From Alienimonas californiensis (GTDB lineage: Bacteria > Planctomycetota > Planctomycetia > Planctomycetales > Planctomycetaceae): a DNA stretch of 64,000 bases. Below the pieces are notes generated by a model, which was not told the DNA's origin, did not search any database, and saw only the letters and a list, made by a program, of their open reading frames with translations. Position numbers and translations under genes: made by a program. The DNA is taken from positions 1,142,501 through 1,206,500 of the forward strand of contig NZ_CP036265.1 in the NCBI RefSeq assembly GCF_007743815.1, given 5' to 3'. Positions 37,087 through 45,816 of the stretch are shown in pieces. Numbering within the stretch: the first letter of the stretch is position 1; each line of letters opens with the position of its first letter.

Positions 37087-37096
37087 GTTGAGGCGC

Positions 37097-38647
37097 TCAC
37101 CAAAACTTCCGATCCAACGCCCGATAATTAATCGCCTCGCTGAGGTGGCCCGGGCCGATGCGGTCCGCGGCGTCGAGGTCGGCGATGGTGCGGCCGACGC
37201 GCAAAATGCGGTCGTGGGCGCGGGCGGAGAGGCCCATTTCTTCCATCGCGGCTTTCAAGAGTTGCTCCGCGTCGGCGTCCAGTTCGCAGTGGCGGCGGAT
37301 CTGGCGGGCGGTCATGCGGCCGTTCAACATCGCCTTGCCGCGGGTCTCCGGGTCGGCGTCGAACCGCTCCTGTTGGCGCTCCCGGGCGGCGAGGACCTGG
37401 GCCCGCATCGTGGCGCTGTCGGTGCCGGGCTTTTTGTTCGACAACTCCCGGAAGGGCACCTGCGGGACTTCGAGGTGAATGTCGATCCGGTCCAGCAGCG
37501 GGCCGCTGATCTTGGAAAGATACCGCTCCACCGCCGCGGCGTTGTCCGCCTTGCGGCCGGCGCCGTCGTCGGCGTGGTAGCCGCTGGGCGTGGGGTTCAT
37601 CGCCGCCACCATCATAAACCGGGCCGGAAACTCCCGCGTGCCGATCGCCCGGCTGATCGTCACCCTTCCTTCTTCCAACGGCTGCCGGAGCACCTCCAGC
37701 GTCTTCCGATTAAACTCCGGCAGTTCGTCGAGGAACAACACGCCGTTGTGAGCCTGACTAATTTCCCCCGGCCGCGGGACGCTGCCGCCGCCGACCAGGC
37801 CGGCCTCGCTGATCGTGTGGTGCGGCGTGCGGAACGGCCGCTGCAACACCAGGCTCCGCCCGTCCCGCAGTTTTCCTAACGCGCTCCAGATGCGGGTCGT
37901 CTGCAGGCTTTCCTCCGCCGACAGCGGCGGCAGGATCGTACCGAGGCGGGAGGCCAATAACGTCTTACCGGTGCCGGGGGGGCCGATCATCAATAAATGA
38001 TGACTGCCGGCGGCGCTGACGGTGACGGCCCGTTTGGCGAACTCCTGGCCCTTCACGTCGGCGTAGTCGACGGTGTAGCCCTCGTCGGAGGCGACGGCGT
38101 CCTCCCAGCGGAAGGGGTGCGGGTCGATGTTTAACTCGCCGGTGTAGAACCCGACCGCCTCAGCGAGGGAGCCGACGGGGATCGCTTCGATCTCCCCCAC
38201 CACGGCGGCCTCGGCGGCGGTTTCGGCGGGGACGAGAATGCCCCGCAGGCCCTGCTGGCGGGCGGCGAGGGCCATGCTGAGCACCCCGCGGATCGGCCGC
38301 AGCGACCCGTCCAGCCCCAGCTCGCCCACGGCGGCGTACTGCTCGAACCGTTCCGATAAAAACTGCCCGCTGGCCGCCAGCGTGCCGAGAGCGATCGGGA
38401 GGTCCAGCCCGGGGGCGTCCTTGGGCAGATCGGCCGGGGAGAGGGCGATGACGATGCGGTCGACGGGCCGGGTATAGCCCGAATTGACCAGCGCCCGCTC
38501 GATGCGGTGGGTGCTCTCGCGGGTGGCGGCCTCGGCGAGGCCGACGAGCGTCGTTTTGGGCAGCGCCGCGGGGGAGATGTCCACCTCCACCGCGACCGGC
38601 TCCGCGTCGATGCCGTATAAAGAGTAGCTCCGCAATTGGGCCAGCAT
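37097..38647 (-). CDS. YifB/ComM-family AAA+ Mg-chelatase-like protein
   Basis: A 516-residue protein with a ribosomal-S5/Lon-like N-terminal domain (SYSLYGIDAEPVAVEVDIS), the Mg-chelatase AAA core with Walker A GPPGTGKT, LFLDELPEFNR as Walker B, and a C-terminal helical domain ending in GHLSEAINYRALDR. ComM in Vibrio is a branch-migration helicase used in natural transformation, and this suggests a recombination role here. Full length for the family. ATG at 38647. A half repeat lies beyond its 3' end. Confidence 0.92.
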   Translation of the reverse strand: MLAQLRSYSLYGIDAEPVAVEVDISPAALPKTTLVGLAEAATRESTHRIERALVNSGYTRPVDRIVIALSPADLPKDAPGLDLPIALGTLAASGQFLSERFEQYAAVGELGLDGSLRPIRGVLSMALAARQQGLRGILVPAETAAEAAVVGEIEAIPVGSLAEAVGFYTGELNIDPHPFRWEDAVASDEGYTVDYADVKGQEFAKRAVTVSAAGSHHLLMIGPPGTGKTLLASRLGTILPPLSAEESLQTTRIWSALGKLRDGRSLVLQRPFRTPHHTISEAGLVGGGSVPRPGEISQAHNGVLFLDELPEFNRKTLEVLRQPLEEGRVTISRAIGTREFPARFMMVAAMNPTPSGYHADDGAGRKADNAAAVERYLSKISGPLLDRIDIHLEVPQVPFRELSNKKPGTDSATMRAQVLAARERQQERFDADPETRGKAMLNGRMTARQIRRHCELDADAEQLLKAAMEEMGLSARAHDRILRVGRTIADLDAADRIGPGHLSEAINYRALDRKFW

Positions 38648-38763
38648 CGCGGCGATCCGGGTCCGGGTGATCGGTGAACGGGCGTGAGCGTTCGCCGATT
38701 GTGCGACCGCCGGCTCGTCCGTGCAAATGCGGGCGGACCCGGATCGGCGGCGCTCGCCCCCGC

Positions 38764-38781
38764 TCTCCCCTCGGGGAGAGG
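38764..38781. repeat. Short palindrome of the family C type
   Basis: CTCTCCCCTCGGGGAGAG is a perfect palindrome in the gap between the Amt-kinase and YifB genes; it resembles the core of the longer family C elements. Confidence 0.6.
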
Positions 38782-38815
38782 GGGGGAATGAGGATATCCC
38801 AACTGGAACGGAGAC

Positions 38816-41800
38816 TCATTCCGTCTGACGGGAAACCTTGAGCGCCGGGTTGCGCGGCAGGGCGGCGGCGAGGGCGTCGACCAGCGCGTTCAGTGCCTCA
38901 GCGTCCGCCGACGGGGACTCCGCGGCCGACTCGAGCGCCTTGGCGGCGGCGCTGCTGCGGGGGAAGCCGAAGGTGCCGGCGCTGCCGGCGATCTTGTGGG
39001 CCAGCCGGGCCACCTCCGCCCGCGCGCCGGCGGCGTGGGCCGCGGTGAGGGCCGCCGCGTCCCGCCGCAGTTCCGCCCGATAGCCGTCCCGCAGTTCGAG
39101 CAGGTCCGGGTCGAAGTCCGCGGGCGGTTCGTCGTCGGACTCCGTCGCGGAGCGTTCACTACCGACCCGGAGCGCAAGCTCCGGCGGTGCGTCGTCGCGT
39201 CCGACGGCTGCGCCGACGGCCGATGCTTGCGCATCGGGCTGGTATGAAGGAGAGCCCCCCAGCAACGCTGCCAGTCGGTCCAGCAGGGCGTGCAGATCGA
39301 GCGGCTTGGGCACGTGGCCGGTGCAGCCGGCGGCTTCGCAGCGTTCGCGGTCGCCGGCGAGGGCCTGGGCGGTCACCGCCAGCACCGGGCCGTCGTAGCC
39401 GCGGCGGCGGAGTTCCCGCGTGGCCCCCAGCCCGTCCAGCACGGGCATCTGCACGTCCATCAGCGCCGCGTGGAAGACCGGCGCCGGGGAGCCGTCGGGG
39501 GGGAACAGGGCGTCGACGGCGGCCCGGCCGTCCGGCACGCAGAGGACCTCCGCCCCGGCCCGGCGGAGGGCCAGGTCCAGCAGTTTGCGGTTCGCCTCGC
39601 CGTCGTCCGCCACGAGGATGCGGCAGTCGGGCAGCCGGGTGAACTTGCGGCGGGCGCCGCCGGGGGAGGCCCCCGCGGCGGCGTGGGACGGCCGGGAGAG
39701 GTCGCCCGCGGCGGGGGTGTCGCGGGGTTGTTCGAGGAGGGTGAGGCGGTCGGCGGGGCCGGCGTCGATTTCCAGAGTGAACGTGCTGCCGCGGCCGCGT
39801 TCGCTGGCGGCGGTCAGGGACCCGCCCAGCAGGGCGGCGAACTCCCGGCTGATCGCCAGGCCCAGGCCGGTGCCGCCGACGGCGCTTTTGCCCTCGGCGG
39901 TCTGTTCGAAGGGCTTGAAGACGCGTTCGAGGTCCTCCGGGCCGATGCCCGAGCCGGTGTCCGCCACGTCGATCCGCAGCCGCGCGGGGGCGGAGGAGCC
40001 GGCGCCGTCGGCGGGCATCCGCAGGGCCGCCGTCACCCGCACGCCGCCGCGGGCGGTGAACTTCAACGCGTTGCCGACGAGGTTCACCACGATCTGCCGC
40101 AACCGGCCGGTGTCGGTCCAGACCGATTCGGGCACCGGGCCGTCCCAGGCGAAGTCCAGGTCCAGGCCCTTCTCCCCCGCCCGCACCCGTAGCATGGAGA
40201 CGACCCCCGCCAGCACCTCGTGCGGCACACACCGCTGACGGCAAACCTCCGCCTTGCCGGCCTCGATCCGGGAGAGGTCCAGCACGTCGCCGACTAATCC
40301 GGTCAGGTGTTCGCCGCTGCGGCGGATCGCTTCGAGGTGGTCGCGGCGCTGCTCCGGGTCCTCGTCCGCCCCCTCCAGCAGCAGGTCCGCGAAGCCGACC
40401 ATCGCGTTCAGCGGGGTGCGGATCTCGTGGGACATCTGGGCGAGGAACTGCGACTTGGCCCGGTCGGCGGCCTCCGCGGCGAGTTGCGCGCGGCGGCGGT
40501 CCTCCGCCTCGCGGCGGGCGGAGACGTCCTGGATGAACAGCGTGAGCACCTCCGCCACGTCGTCCGACCGGCGGCCCACCCGGGTGATGACCGCGGCCAG
40601 TTTGGCGGCGATCTCCGCGGGGAACGTGGCGCCGTCGGCCCGGCGGGCGACGGCCTCGATGCGGGCGGACTGATTCGCCTTCGCCCCGGCCCGGATCACC
40701 TTGCGGAGGGCGGAGCCGACCCGCAGCCGTTCCTCCTCGGGGAACAGCACCCCGAGGTTCCGGCCCAGCGTCTGGTCGCGGCGGCGGCCGAAGGTGCGTT
40801 CGGCGGCGGGGTTGAACTCCACGATCCGGCCGGCGCCGTCGGCGGCGACGATCGGTTCGGTCGACCCCGCCAGGATCGCCTCCACCCGGGCGGCGCCCAC
40901 CCGGGCCTTCGTGCGGGAGGCGTCGAAGGCCTGCAGCACGCGGTTGTACTGCTCCGCGACCGGGGCGGCCTCGGAGTACGGCTCGACCGGCACCGGCCGC
41001 AGCGATTCGCCCCGACGGTGCGGCTCCATCGCCTGGACCAGCTCCCACAGATCGGTTTTCGCCCCGTGCTCGCTGGCGTTCAGGCCGGCGGCCTCGGCGG
41101 CGGCGTTGACCCGCAGCGGGGTCACGCACTTCAGCAATCGCAGCGCCGGGTAGATCGACCCCAGCGTGAACGTCGCGCAGGCCAGCACGCCGGTCGCCTG
41201 CACCGCCAGCCAGCCGCCCCGCGACAGCCCGGTCTCGGCGACGACCTCCGAGGAGGCCAGCAGCGGGACCGCCAGCGTGCCCCACGCCCCGCAGAAGGCG
41301 TGCACCGGCACGGCGCCGACGGCGTCGTCCAGCCGCAGCCGGGCCAGCAGGTGCGTGCCGCAGACCACCAGCGGCCCCGCCGCCAGCCCGGCCAGCAGCG
41401 CCCCGCCCGGGGACAGGTGGGCGCAGCCCGCCGTCACCGCCACCAGCCCGCCCAGCAGCCCGTTGAGCAGCTCCACCGCGTCCACCGTCCACACGTCCGA
41501 CCGCCCCGCCCGCAGGGCCCGCAGGTGGTCGCGGAAGAACGCCGTCAGCCCGGCCCCGATCGCCCCGGCACAGGCCGCCAGCAGCGTGTTCGCCGCGATG
41601 GAGCCGACGGCGGAGTCCGCGCCCAGCGTGCTGCCGGCGTTGAACCCGAACCAGCCCACCAGCAACAGCAGCGCCCCCAAGTGCGCCAGCGTGGGGTTCG
41701 AGGGCCGCGGCACGTGGCCCGCCCCCCCGGCCCGCCCCGGCGCGGGCCGTCGCCAGCCGAACCGGCCCCGCCGCGGGCCGACGGCGGCGATGGTCGCCAG

Positions 41801-42400
41801 CGCCGCCCACCCGCCGACCGAGTGCACCACCGTGGAGCCGGCGAAGTCCACGAAGCCCAGCGCCGCCAGCCAGCCCGGTTCGTCCCCGCCCGGCCCGCCC
41901 AGGTCGATCGCCCCGCCCCAGGCCCAGTGCCCGACCAGCGGATAGATCGCGGCGCCCAGCCCCGCGGCGACGGTCAGGTAGACGGGGAACCGCGTCCGCC
42001 CGGCGCAGGCCCCGGAGACGATCGTCGCCGCCGCCCCGCAGAACACCGCCTGAAACGCGAAGAACGCCGCCGTGTGCGGGTCCGACAGCGACGGCCCGAA
42101 CGCCCCGGTCCCCACGATGCCGAAGGCGCTGGCGCCGAACATCGCCCCGAAACCCACCAGCCAGAACAGCGTCACGCTGACGGCGAAGTCCGCCGTGTTC
42201 TTCACCGCGACGTTGATCGAGTCCTTCGCCCGGGTCAGCCCGGCCTCCAAACAGAGGAAGCCCGCCTGCATCAGCGCCACCAGCGCCGTCGCGACCACCA
42301 GCCAGAGCAGGTCGAGGTTCTCCGCCAGCGTCGCCAACTCGGCGAGGGCGTCCGGGGGCGGCGACTCGGCGGCGAGGAGGTTGGGGGGAATGCCGTTCAT
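38816..42400 (-). CDS. Ammonium transporter-histidine kinase fusion (Amt-PAS-HisKA-HATPase-REC-HPt)
   Basis: A 1194-residue single chain. Residues about 25-425 are an Amt/MEP/Rh channel with eleven or so helices; both pore histidines are kept (His193 in TVVHSVGG and His367 in VPVHAFCGAWG). A PAS domain follows at about 500-630 (AILAGSTEPIVAADGAGRI). The kinase has the phosphoacceptor His658 in SHEIRTPLNAM and the ATP-binding N and G boxes (NLVGNALKF, DTGSGIG, GGTGLGLAI) to 880. A receiver carries Asp982 in LMDVQMP, and an HPt ends the chain with His1135 in LAHKIAGSAG. It most likely senses external ammonium and runs a phosphorelay to an unseen regulator. The linker 1050-1090 is made from repeat DNA. 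Confidence 0.93.
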   Translation of the reverse strand: MNGIPPNLLAAESPPPDALAELATLAENLDLLWLVVATALVALMQAGFLCLEAGLTRAKDSINVAVKNTADFAVSVTLFWLVGFGAMFGASAFGIVGTGAFGPSLSDPHTAAFFAFQAVFCGAAATIVSGACAGRTRFPVYLTVAAGLGAAIYPLVGHWAWGGAIDLGGPGGDEPGWLAALGFVDFAGSTVVHSVGGWAALATIAAVGPRRGRFGWRRPAPGRAGGAGHVPRPSNPTLAHLGALLLLVGWFGFNAGSTLGADSAVGSIAANTLLAACAGAIGAGLTAFFRDHLRALRAGRSDVWTVDAVELLNGLLGGLVAVTAGCAHLSPGGALLAGLAAGPLVVCGTHLLARLRLDDAVGAVPVHAFCGAWGTLAVPLLASSEVVAETGLSRGGWLAVQATGVLACATFTLGSIYPALRLLKCVTPLRVNAAAEAAGLNASEHGAKTDLWELVQAMEPHRRGESLRPVPVEPYSEAAPVAEQYNRVLQAFDASRTKARVGAARVEAILAGSTEPIVAADGAGRIVEFNPAAERTFGRRRDQTLGRNLGVLFPEEERLRVGSALRKVIRAGAKANQSARIEAVARRADGATFPAEIAAKLAAVITRVGRRSDDVAEVLTLFIQDVSARREAEDRRRAQLAAEAADRAKSQFLAQMSHEIRTPLNAMVGFADLLLEGADEDPEQRRDHLEAIRRSGEHLTGLVGDVLDLSRIEAGKAEVCRQRCVPHEVLAGVVSMLRVRAGEKGLDLDFAWDGPVPESVWTDTGRLRQIVVNLVGNALKFTARGGVRVTAALRMPADGAGSSAPARLRIDVADTGSGIGPEDLERVFKPFEQTAEGKSAVGGTGLGLAISREFAALLGGSLTAASERGRGSTFTLEIDAGPADRLTLLEQPRDTPAAGDLSRPSHAAAGASPGGARRKFTRLPDCRILVADDGEANRKLLDLALRRAGAEVLCVPDGRAAVDALFPPDGSPAPVFHAALMDVQMPVLDGLGATRELRRRGYDGPVLAVTAQALAGDRERCEAAGCTGHVPKPLDLHALLDRLAALLGGSPSYQPDAQASAVGAAVGRDDAPPELALRVGSERSATESDDEPPADFDPDLLELRDGYRAELRRDAAALTAAHAAGARAEVARLAHKIAGSAGTFGFPRSSAAAKALESAAESPSADAEALNALVDALAAALPRNPALKVSRQTE
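39167..39236. repeat. Palindromic repeat inside the Amt-kinase gene (REC-HPt linker)
   Basis: Two perfect hairpins, CCGGAGC-GCAA-GCTCCGG (39167-39184) and CGATGC-TTGC-GCATCG (39221-39236), lie in the stretch read as YQPDAQASAVGAAVG and PPELALRVGS. The first stem also occurs at 1913-1930. Confidence 0.75.
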
Positions 42401-42598
42401 CGCCGCGGGGGGAAGCGTGGTGAGGGAACTGCGAGCCGGCCGTTGTCACTGTTCAGCCCCAAATCGACTGGGGAGGCAGGGCAAACTCTGCGGCACGGGG
42501 AAACCCTGACAGCACACGACGACCCTCACGATCGCAGCGATTGAGCAGAGGAAATGGGGCGGTTCGCGTCCGCTCTGACCGGCTCTCACTGCAGAGCC

Positions 42599-42647
42599 GC
42601 CGGCTCCGCTCACCGCCGGCTCCGCTCGTCGCCGGCTCCGCTCACCG
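42599..42647. repeat. Short tandem repeat between the Amt-kinase and the 1002-residue protein genes
   Basis: About three units of GCCGGCTCCGCTCACC (one diverged to GCTCGTC) lie just beyond and into the last codons of the large membrane protein gene. Confidence 0.6.
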
Positions 42648-45600
42648 CCAGTCGAGGATGCGGAACAGCCCGTCGCGGGCGGCGACGCGGTCCGGCAGGG
42701 AGAGCAGGCGGTCGCGGTACACGCTCAGCAGCGCCCCCGCCGCGAACAGCGCCAGCCCGCCGAAGCCCAGATACACGCCCACCGCCACCTGCGGCCGGTA
42801 CGCCACGGAGACGATTAGCACGGCCAGATAGACCGCCAGCGCCCCGCCGCCCAGCAGGGTGGGCGCCTTGGCCCGGGCCGTCAGCCCCGCGACCAGCAGG
42901 CCGACGGTGATCGTGATGAGGATCAGCTGATCCGCCGGGCCGGAGCCGACGGCATCCTGTCCGCCGTAGCCGAACCGGTTGACCAGCGCGGCGATCAGCG
43001 GGGGGAAGGTCGCCAGGGCGCTGCCGGTCCAGAGGGCTAGCCCGACGAGGTCCTCGTGGCCGGCGCCGCGGTTGTGGGTCGAGAACAGCTTGAGCCGCAC
43101 GACCAGCGCCGCGACGACCGCGATCAGCCCGGCGGCGACGCAGAAGATCTCCGCCTTCCGCCACCCGTTCAGATCGAGCAGGACGTTGAGGGTCAGGAAC
43201 GCCAGCCCCGTCAGCGCCACCGCCGCGACGGCGAAGGTGCGCCGCCAGCCCGGCAGCGGCCCGAACGCCGCCGCGGCCCCCGACGCCGCCGCGGTGACCA
43301 GCAGCGTGGCGATCTGAATTCCCGCCGCCCCGCCCGCCAGCCGGGCGAGGCCCTGCAACCCGGCCGCCAGCACGGCGACCAGCAACACGCCCGCCCCGCA
43401 ATAAAACAGCGCCGCCCCCGGGCCGATCAGATGCGTCCGCGAGTCCGCGGCTCGCACATCCCGCAGGCGGCGGAGCGAAGGGGCGCCGCGGTCCCAGCGA
43501 TGGCCGACCGCCGCCGGTTCGGCGACCGGCTCCTCGGGGAACAGGTCGACGGGTTCGTCGGGGCGTTCAAAGCTGAGTTCCGTCCCCCGCCAACGCCCGG
43601 CGAGGATGCCGGCCAGCCCCAGCAGGGCGTAGATCGCGGGGTGCCAGACGTCCGGCACGTTCCAGTAGCCCAGCCCCTGCCACAGCGCCGCCGCGGCGCA
43701 GGCGGCGCCGGCGGGAATATTGAACCGGCGGTCCCCCCGCCACAGCGCCGCGAGGAAATAAAAGGCCGCCGCCAGCAGAAACGTCCCGCCCAGCCAGAGG
43801 TTCGTGCGTTCCCCGCTGATCCAGGTCAGCGTGGCGAGGTCCCGCAGCGCGTTATAAACGACGTGCGCGAGGATCACCGCCGCCCCGCCCTCGGCGACCC
43901 AGTACAGCGGCCGCTCCAACGCCCGGCCGCGCTCCGGGGCGAACGCCCGCCACAGCCGGCCCGCGGCGAGGTACGCCAGCGGGATGAGCATGAGCAGCGG
44001 CGCCTGACGCAGCCAGTCGGTCAGCCCGAAGACCCGCAGCAACCCGGCGGCGCCGATCAGCAGCGCCGCCCCGGTGAAGAATAAACAGGTCGCCGACCAC
44101 CGCGGGCTGTCCGCCCGGAACAGCCACGCCGCCAGCCGATTGCAGACCGCGACCAGCGCCATCGCCGCCACGAACGCCCAGCCGGTTTCATAGTCCCAGC
44201 CCAGCGCCGCAGCCCCGCGGGAGGTCGCCCGCCAGTGCAGCGCCGCCCCCAACGCCAACGGCAGGGCATTCAATAAAAGACCCGTCTTCGGCACTCGCCC
44301 CTGCGCTCCGGGCTCAGACGCTTCGTCCGCCCGGTCCCGCCGCATCAGCCAAAGCTGGGCGGCGTTCGCGGCCAGCCCGATCCCGGCCAAAGCGGCAATA
44401 TACCATTCGGCTTGCAATTCCGCGGCGAGCAGCACGGTGACCCCCGCCATCGCCGCACAGCCGGCGGCGTTAAATAAATCGTATCCGCTGCGCCGCACGA
44501 CCAGTTCGGAATAGAGGAAGGCGTACGCCCCCGCCAGCCAGACGCCCGCCGCCACCGCGGCGCTGCGGACCAGCAGATTGATCGGCCGAGTCCCGGTGAA
44601 CTCCTCGCCGAGGTCCGCCAGCGCCGCGGTCAGCGGATCGAAGCTCCAGCCCCACACCTGCGCCCCCAACAGAATCAGCAGGGCGCCGGCGATCACGACC
44701 CGACCCCCGCGGAACAGCGGAAGCCCATAGCGGGCACGGGAGAATTCAGGAGCCTCCGGGGCGAAGGCCCGTTCGGCGTGCAGGGCGACCAGGCCCATCG
44801 CCATCAAAAACAGGCTCAGCCACGCCGGGTCAGTGATCTTACCCAGGTCGCCGAGCAGCAGAACCAACGTCAGCACCACGCCGCCCTGCATCGCGTATAA
44901 AAACAGCGGGTCGCGGAGCGCGACCACCGTGGCGACATAGGCCAGGCAGCAAATCAGCCCGCCGACCCACAGCCCGCCGTCGACCGTCACCAGATCCTGC
45001 GCGTGCAGGAACCACAGGATCAGCGGGGCGACGACGCAGGCCAGACTGGTCAGCGCCCGCCCGGCGACGGCGTAGCGGGTCTTCAGCGAGACCCACCATC
45101 CGGCCGCCAGCCCGGCGACGGTCGCGGCGATCATCCCCGCCGCCAGCGCCCGCGGATTGTCGAAGGCCCCGACGCTGACCAGCCAGACCAGCGCCCCGAT
45201 CACCGCCAGCCCCCCGCCGAGCATCAGCAACCACTGCACCGCCCGCGGGTCCAGCAGCGCCTCAAACGCCCGCCGCAACACCGACGGCGGCCCCTCCCCT
45301 GCGCTCGCCGGCTCCTGCTCGCCCGCCGCCTCGCCTTCGTCCGCCGTCTCCCCCGCCAGTCCGCCCTGGTCGACCACCCGCTGTTTGACCCGGGCGAACC
45401 GCTCTGCCCGCGTCGCCGGGGCGGCGCCGTCTTCAGCCAAGTTCTCGGTCGACTCGAACTGAACCCCGTCGACCCCCGGCGGCGATGCGTCGACGGGTTC
45501 GATCCGCAGCGGTCGTTTGCAGAACGGGCAGCGCAGCGTCCGCCCCGCCATCCGCCGCGGCGCCCGCATCGTGCGGCCGCACGCGCAGGTCACCAGGATG

Positions 45601-45650
45601 GGGGCGGGGGCGCTGTCGGCGCCGGGGGCGAGGTCCGGGGCGGCGGTCAT
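42642..45650 (-). CDS. Large polytopic membrane protein with N-terminal zinc ribbon
   Basis: A 1002-residue protein. Residues about 18-50 form a short zinc-ribbon-like module (CACGRTM then CPFCKRPLRI). The remainder is almost entirely hydrophobic with 25 or more predicted membrane helices and no obvious catalytic motif. The build recalls DUF2339/DUF2157-type membrane proteins, but I do not assign it. Start at ATG 45650. It lies upstream of the Amt-kinase on the same strand, about 240 bases apart, with short tandem repeats between; no clear functional link. Confidence 0.75.
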   Translation of the reverse strand: MTAAPDLAPGADSAPAPILVTCACGRTMRAPRRMAGRTLRCPFCKRPLRIEPVDASPPGVDGVQFESTENLAEDGAAPATRAERFARVKQRVVDQGGLAGETADEGEAAGEQEPASAGEGPPSVLRRAFEALLDPRAVQWLLMLGGGLAVIGALVWLVSVGAFDNPRALAAGMIAATVAGLAAGWWVSLKTRYAVAGRALTSLACVVAPLILWFLHAQDLVTVDGGLWVGGLICCLAYVATVVALRDPLFLYAMQGGVVLTLVLLLGDLGKITDPAWLSLFLMAMGLVALHAERAFAPEAPEFSRARYGLPLFRGGRVVIAGALLILLGAQVWGWSFDPLTAALADLGEEFTGTRPINLLVRSAAVAAGVWLAGAYAFLYSELVVRRSGYDLFNAAGCAAMAGVTVLLAAELQAEWYIAALAGIGLAANAAQLWLMRRDRADEASEPGAQGRVPKTGLLLNALPLALGAALHWRATSRGAAALGWDYETGWAFVAAMALVAVCNRLAAWLFRADSPRWSATCLFFTGAALLIGAAGLLRVFGLTDWLRQAPLLMLIPLAYLAAGRLWRAFAPERGRALERPLYWVAEGGAAVILAHVVYNALRDLATLTWISGERTNLWLGGTFLLAAAFYFLAALWRGDRRFNIPAGAACAAAALWQGLGYWNVPDVWHPAIYALLGLAGILAGRWRGTELSFERPDEPVDLFPEEPVAEPAAVGHRWDRGAPSLRRLRDVRAADSRTHLIGPGAALFYCGAGVLLVAVLAAGLQGLARLAGGAAGIQIATLLVTAAASGAAAAFGPLPGWRRTFAVAAVALTGLAFLTLNVLLDLNGWRKAEIFCVAAGLIAVVAALVVRLKLFSTHNRGAGHEDLVGLALWTGSALATFPPLIAALVNRFGYGGQDAVGSGPADQLILITITVGLLVAGLTARAKAPTLLGGGALAVYLAVLIVSVAYRPQVAVGVYLGFGGLALFAAGALLSVYRDRLLSLPDRVAARDGLFRILDWR

Positions 45651-45816
45651 GGGAGGGGGCGGCGGGGCGGACAGCGGGGACGATCGGGCGATCGTCTCAA
45701 CGGAGCCCGATCCGTGCGCGGCGAACCGCGGCGGCGAAATTCGCTCGGGGCGTCGCCCCCGCCCGCTTCGTGACGTTCCCTGACCGTCGCGGCTCCCGCG
45801 TCGCTAATCTCCGGCC

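Noticed and set aside
39159-42449. 1096-codon open frame on the minus strand in another frame of the Amt-kinase gene
   Set aside because: The Amt-kinase frame holds all the domain motifs; this one is Gly/Arg-rich noise.
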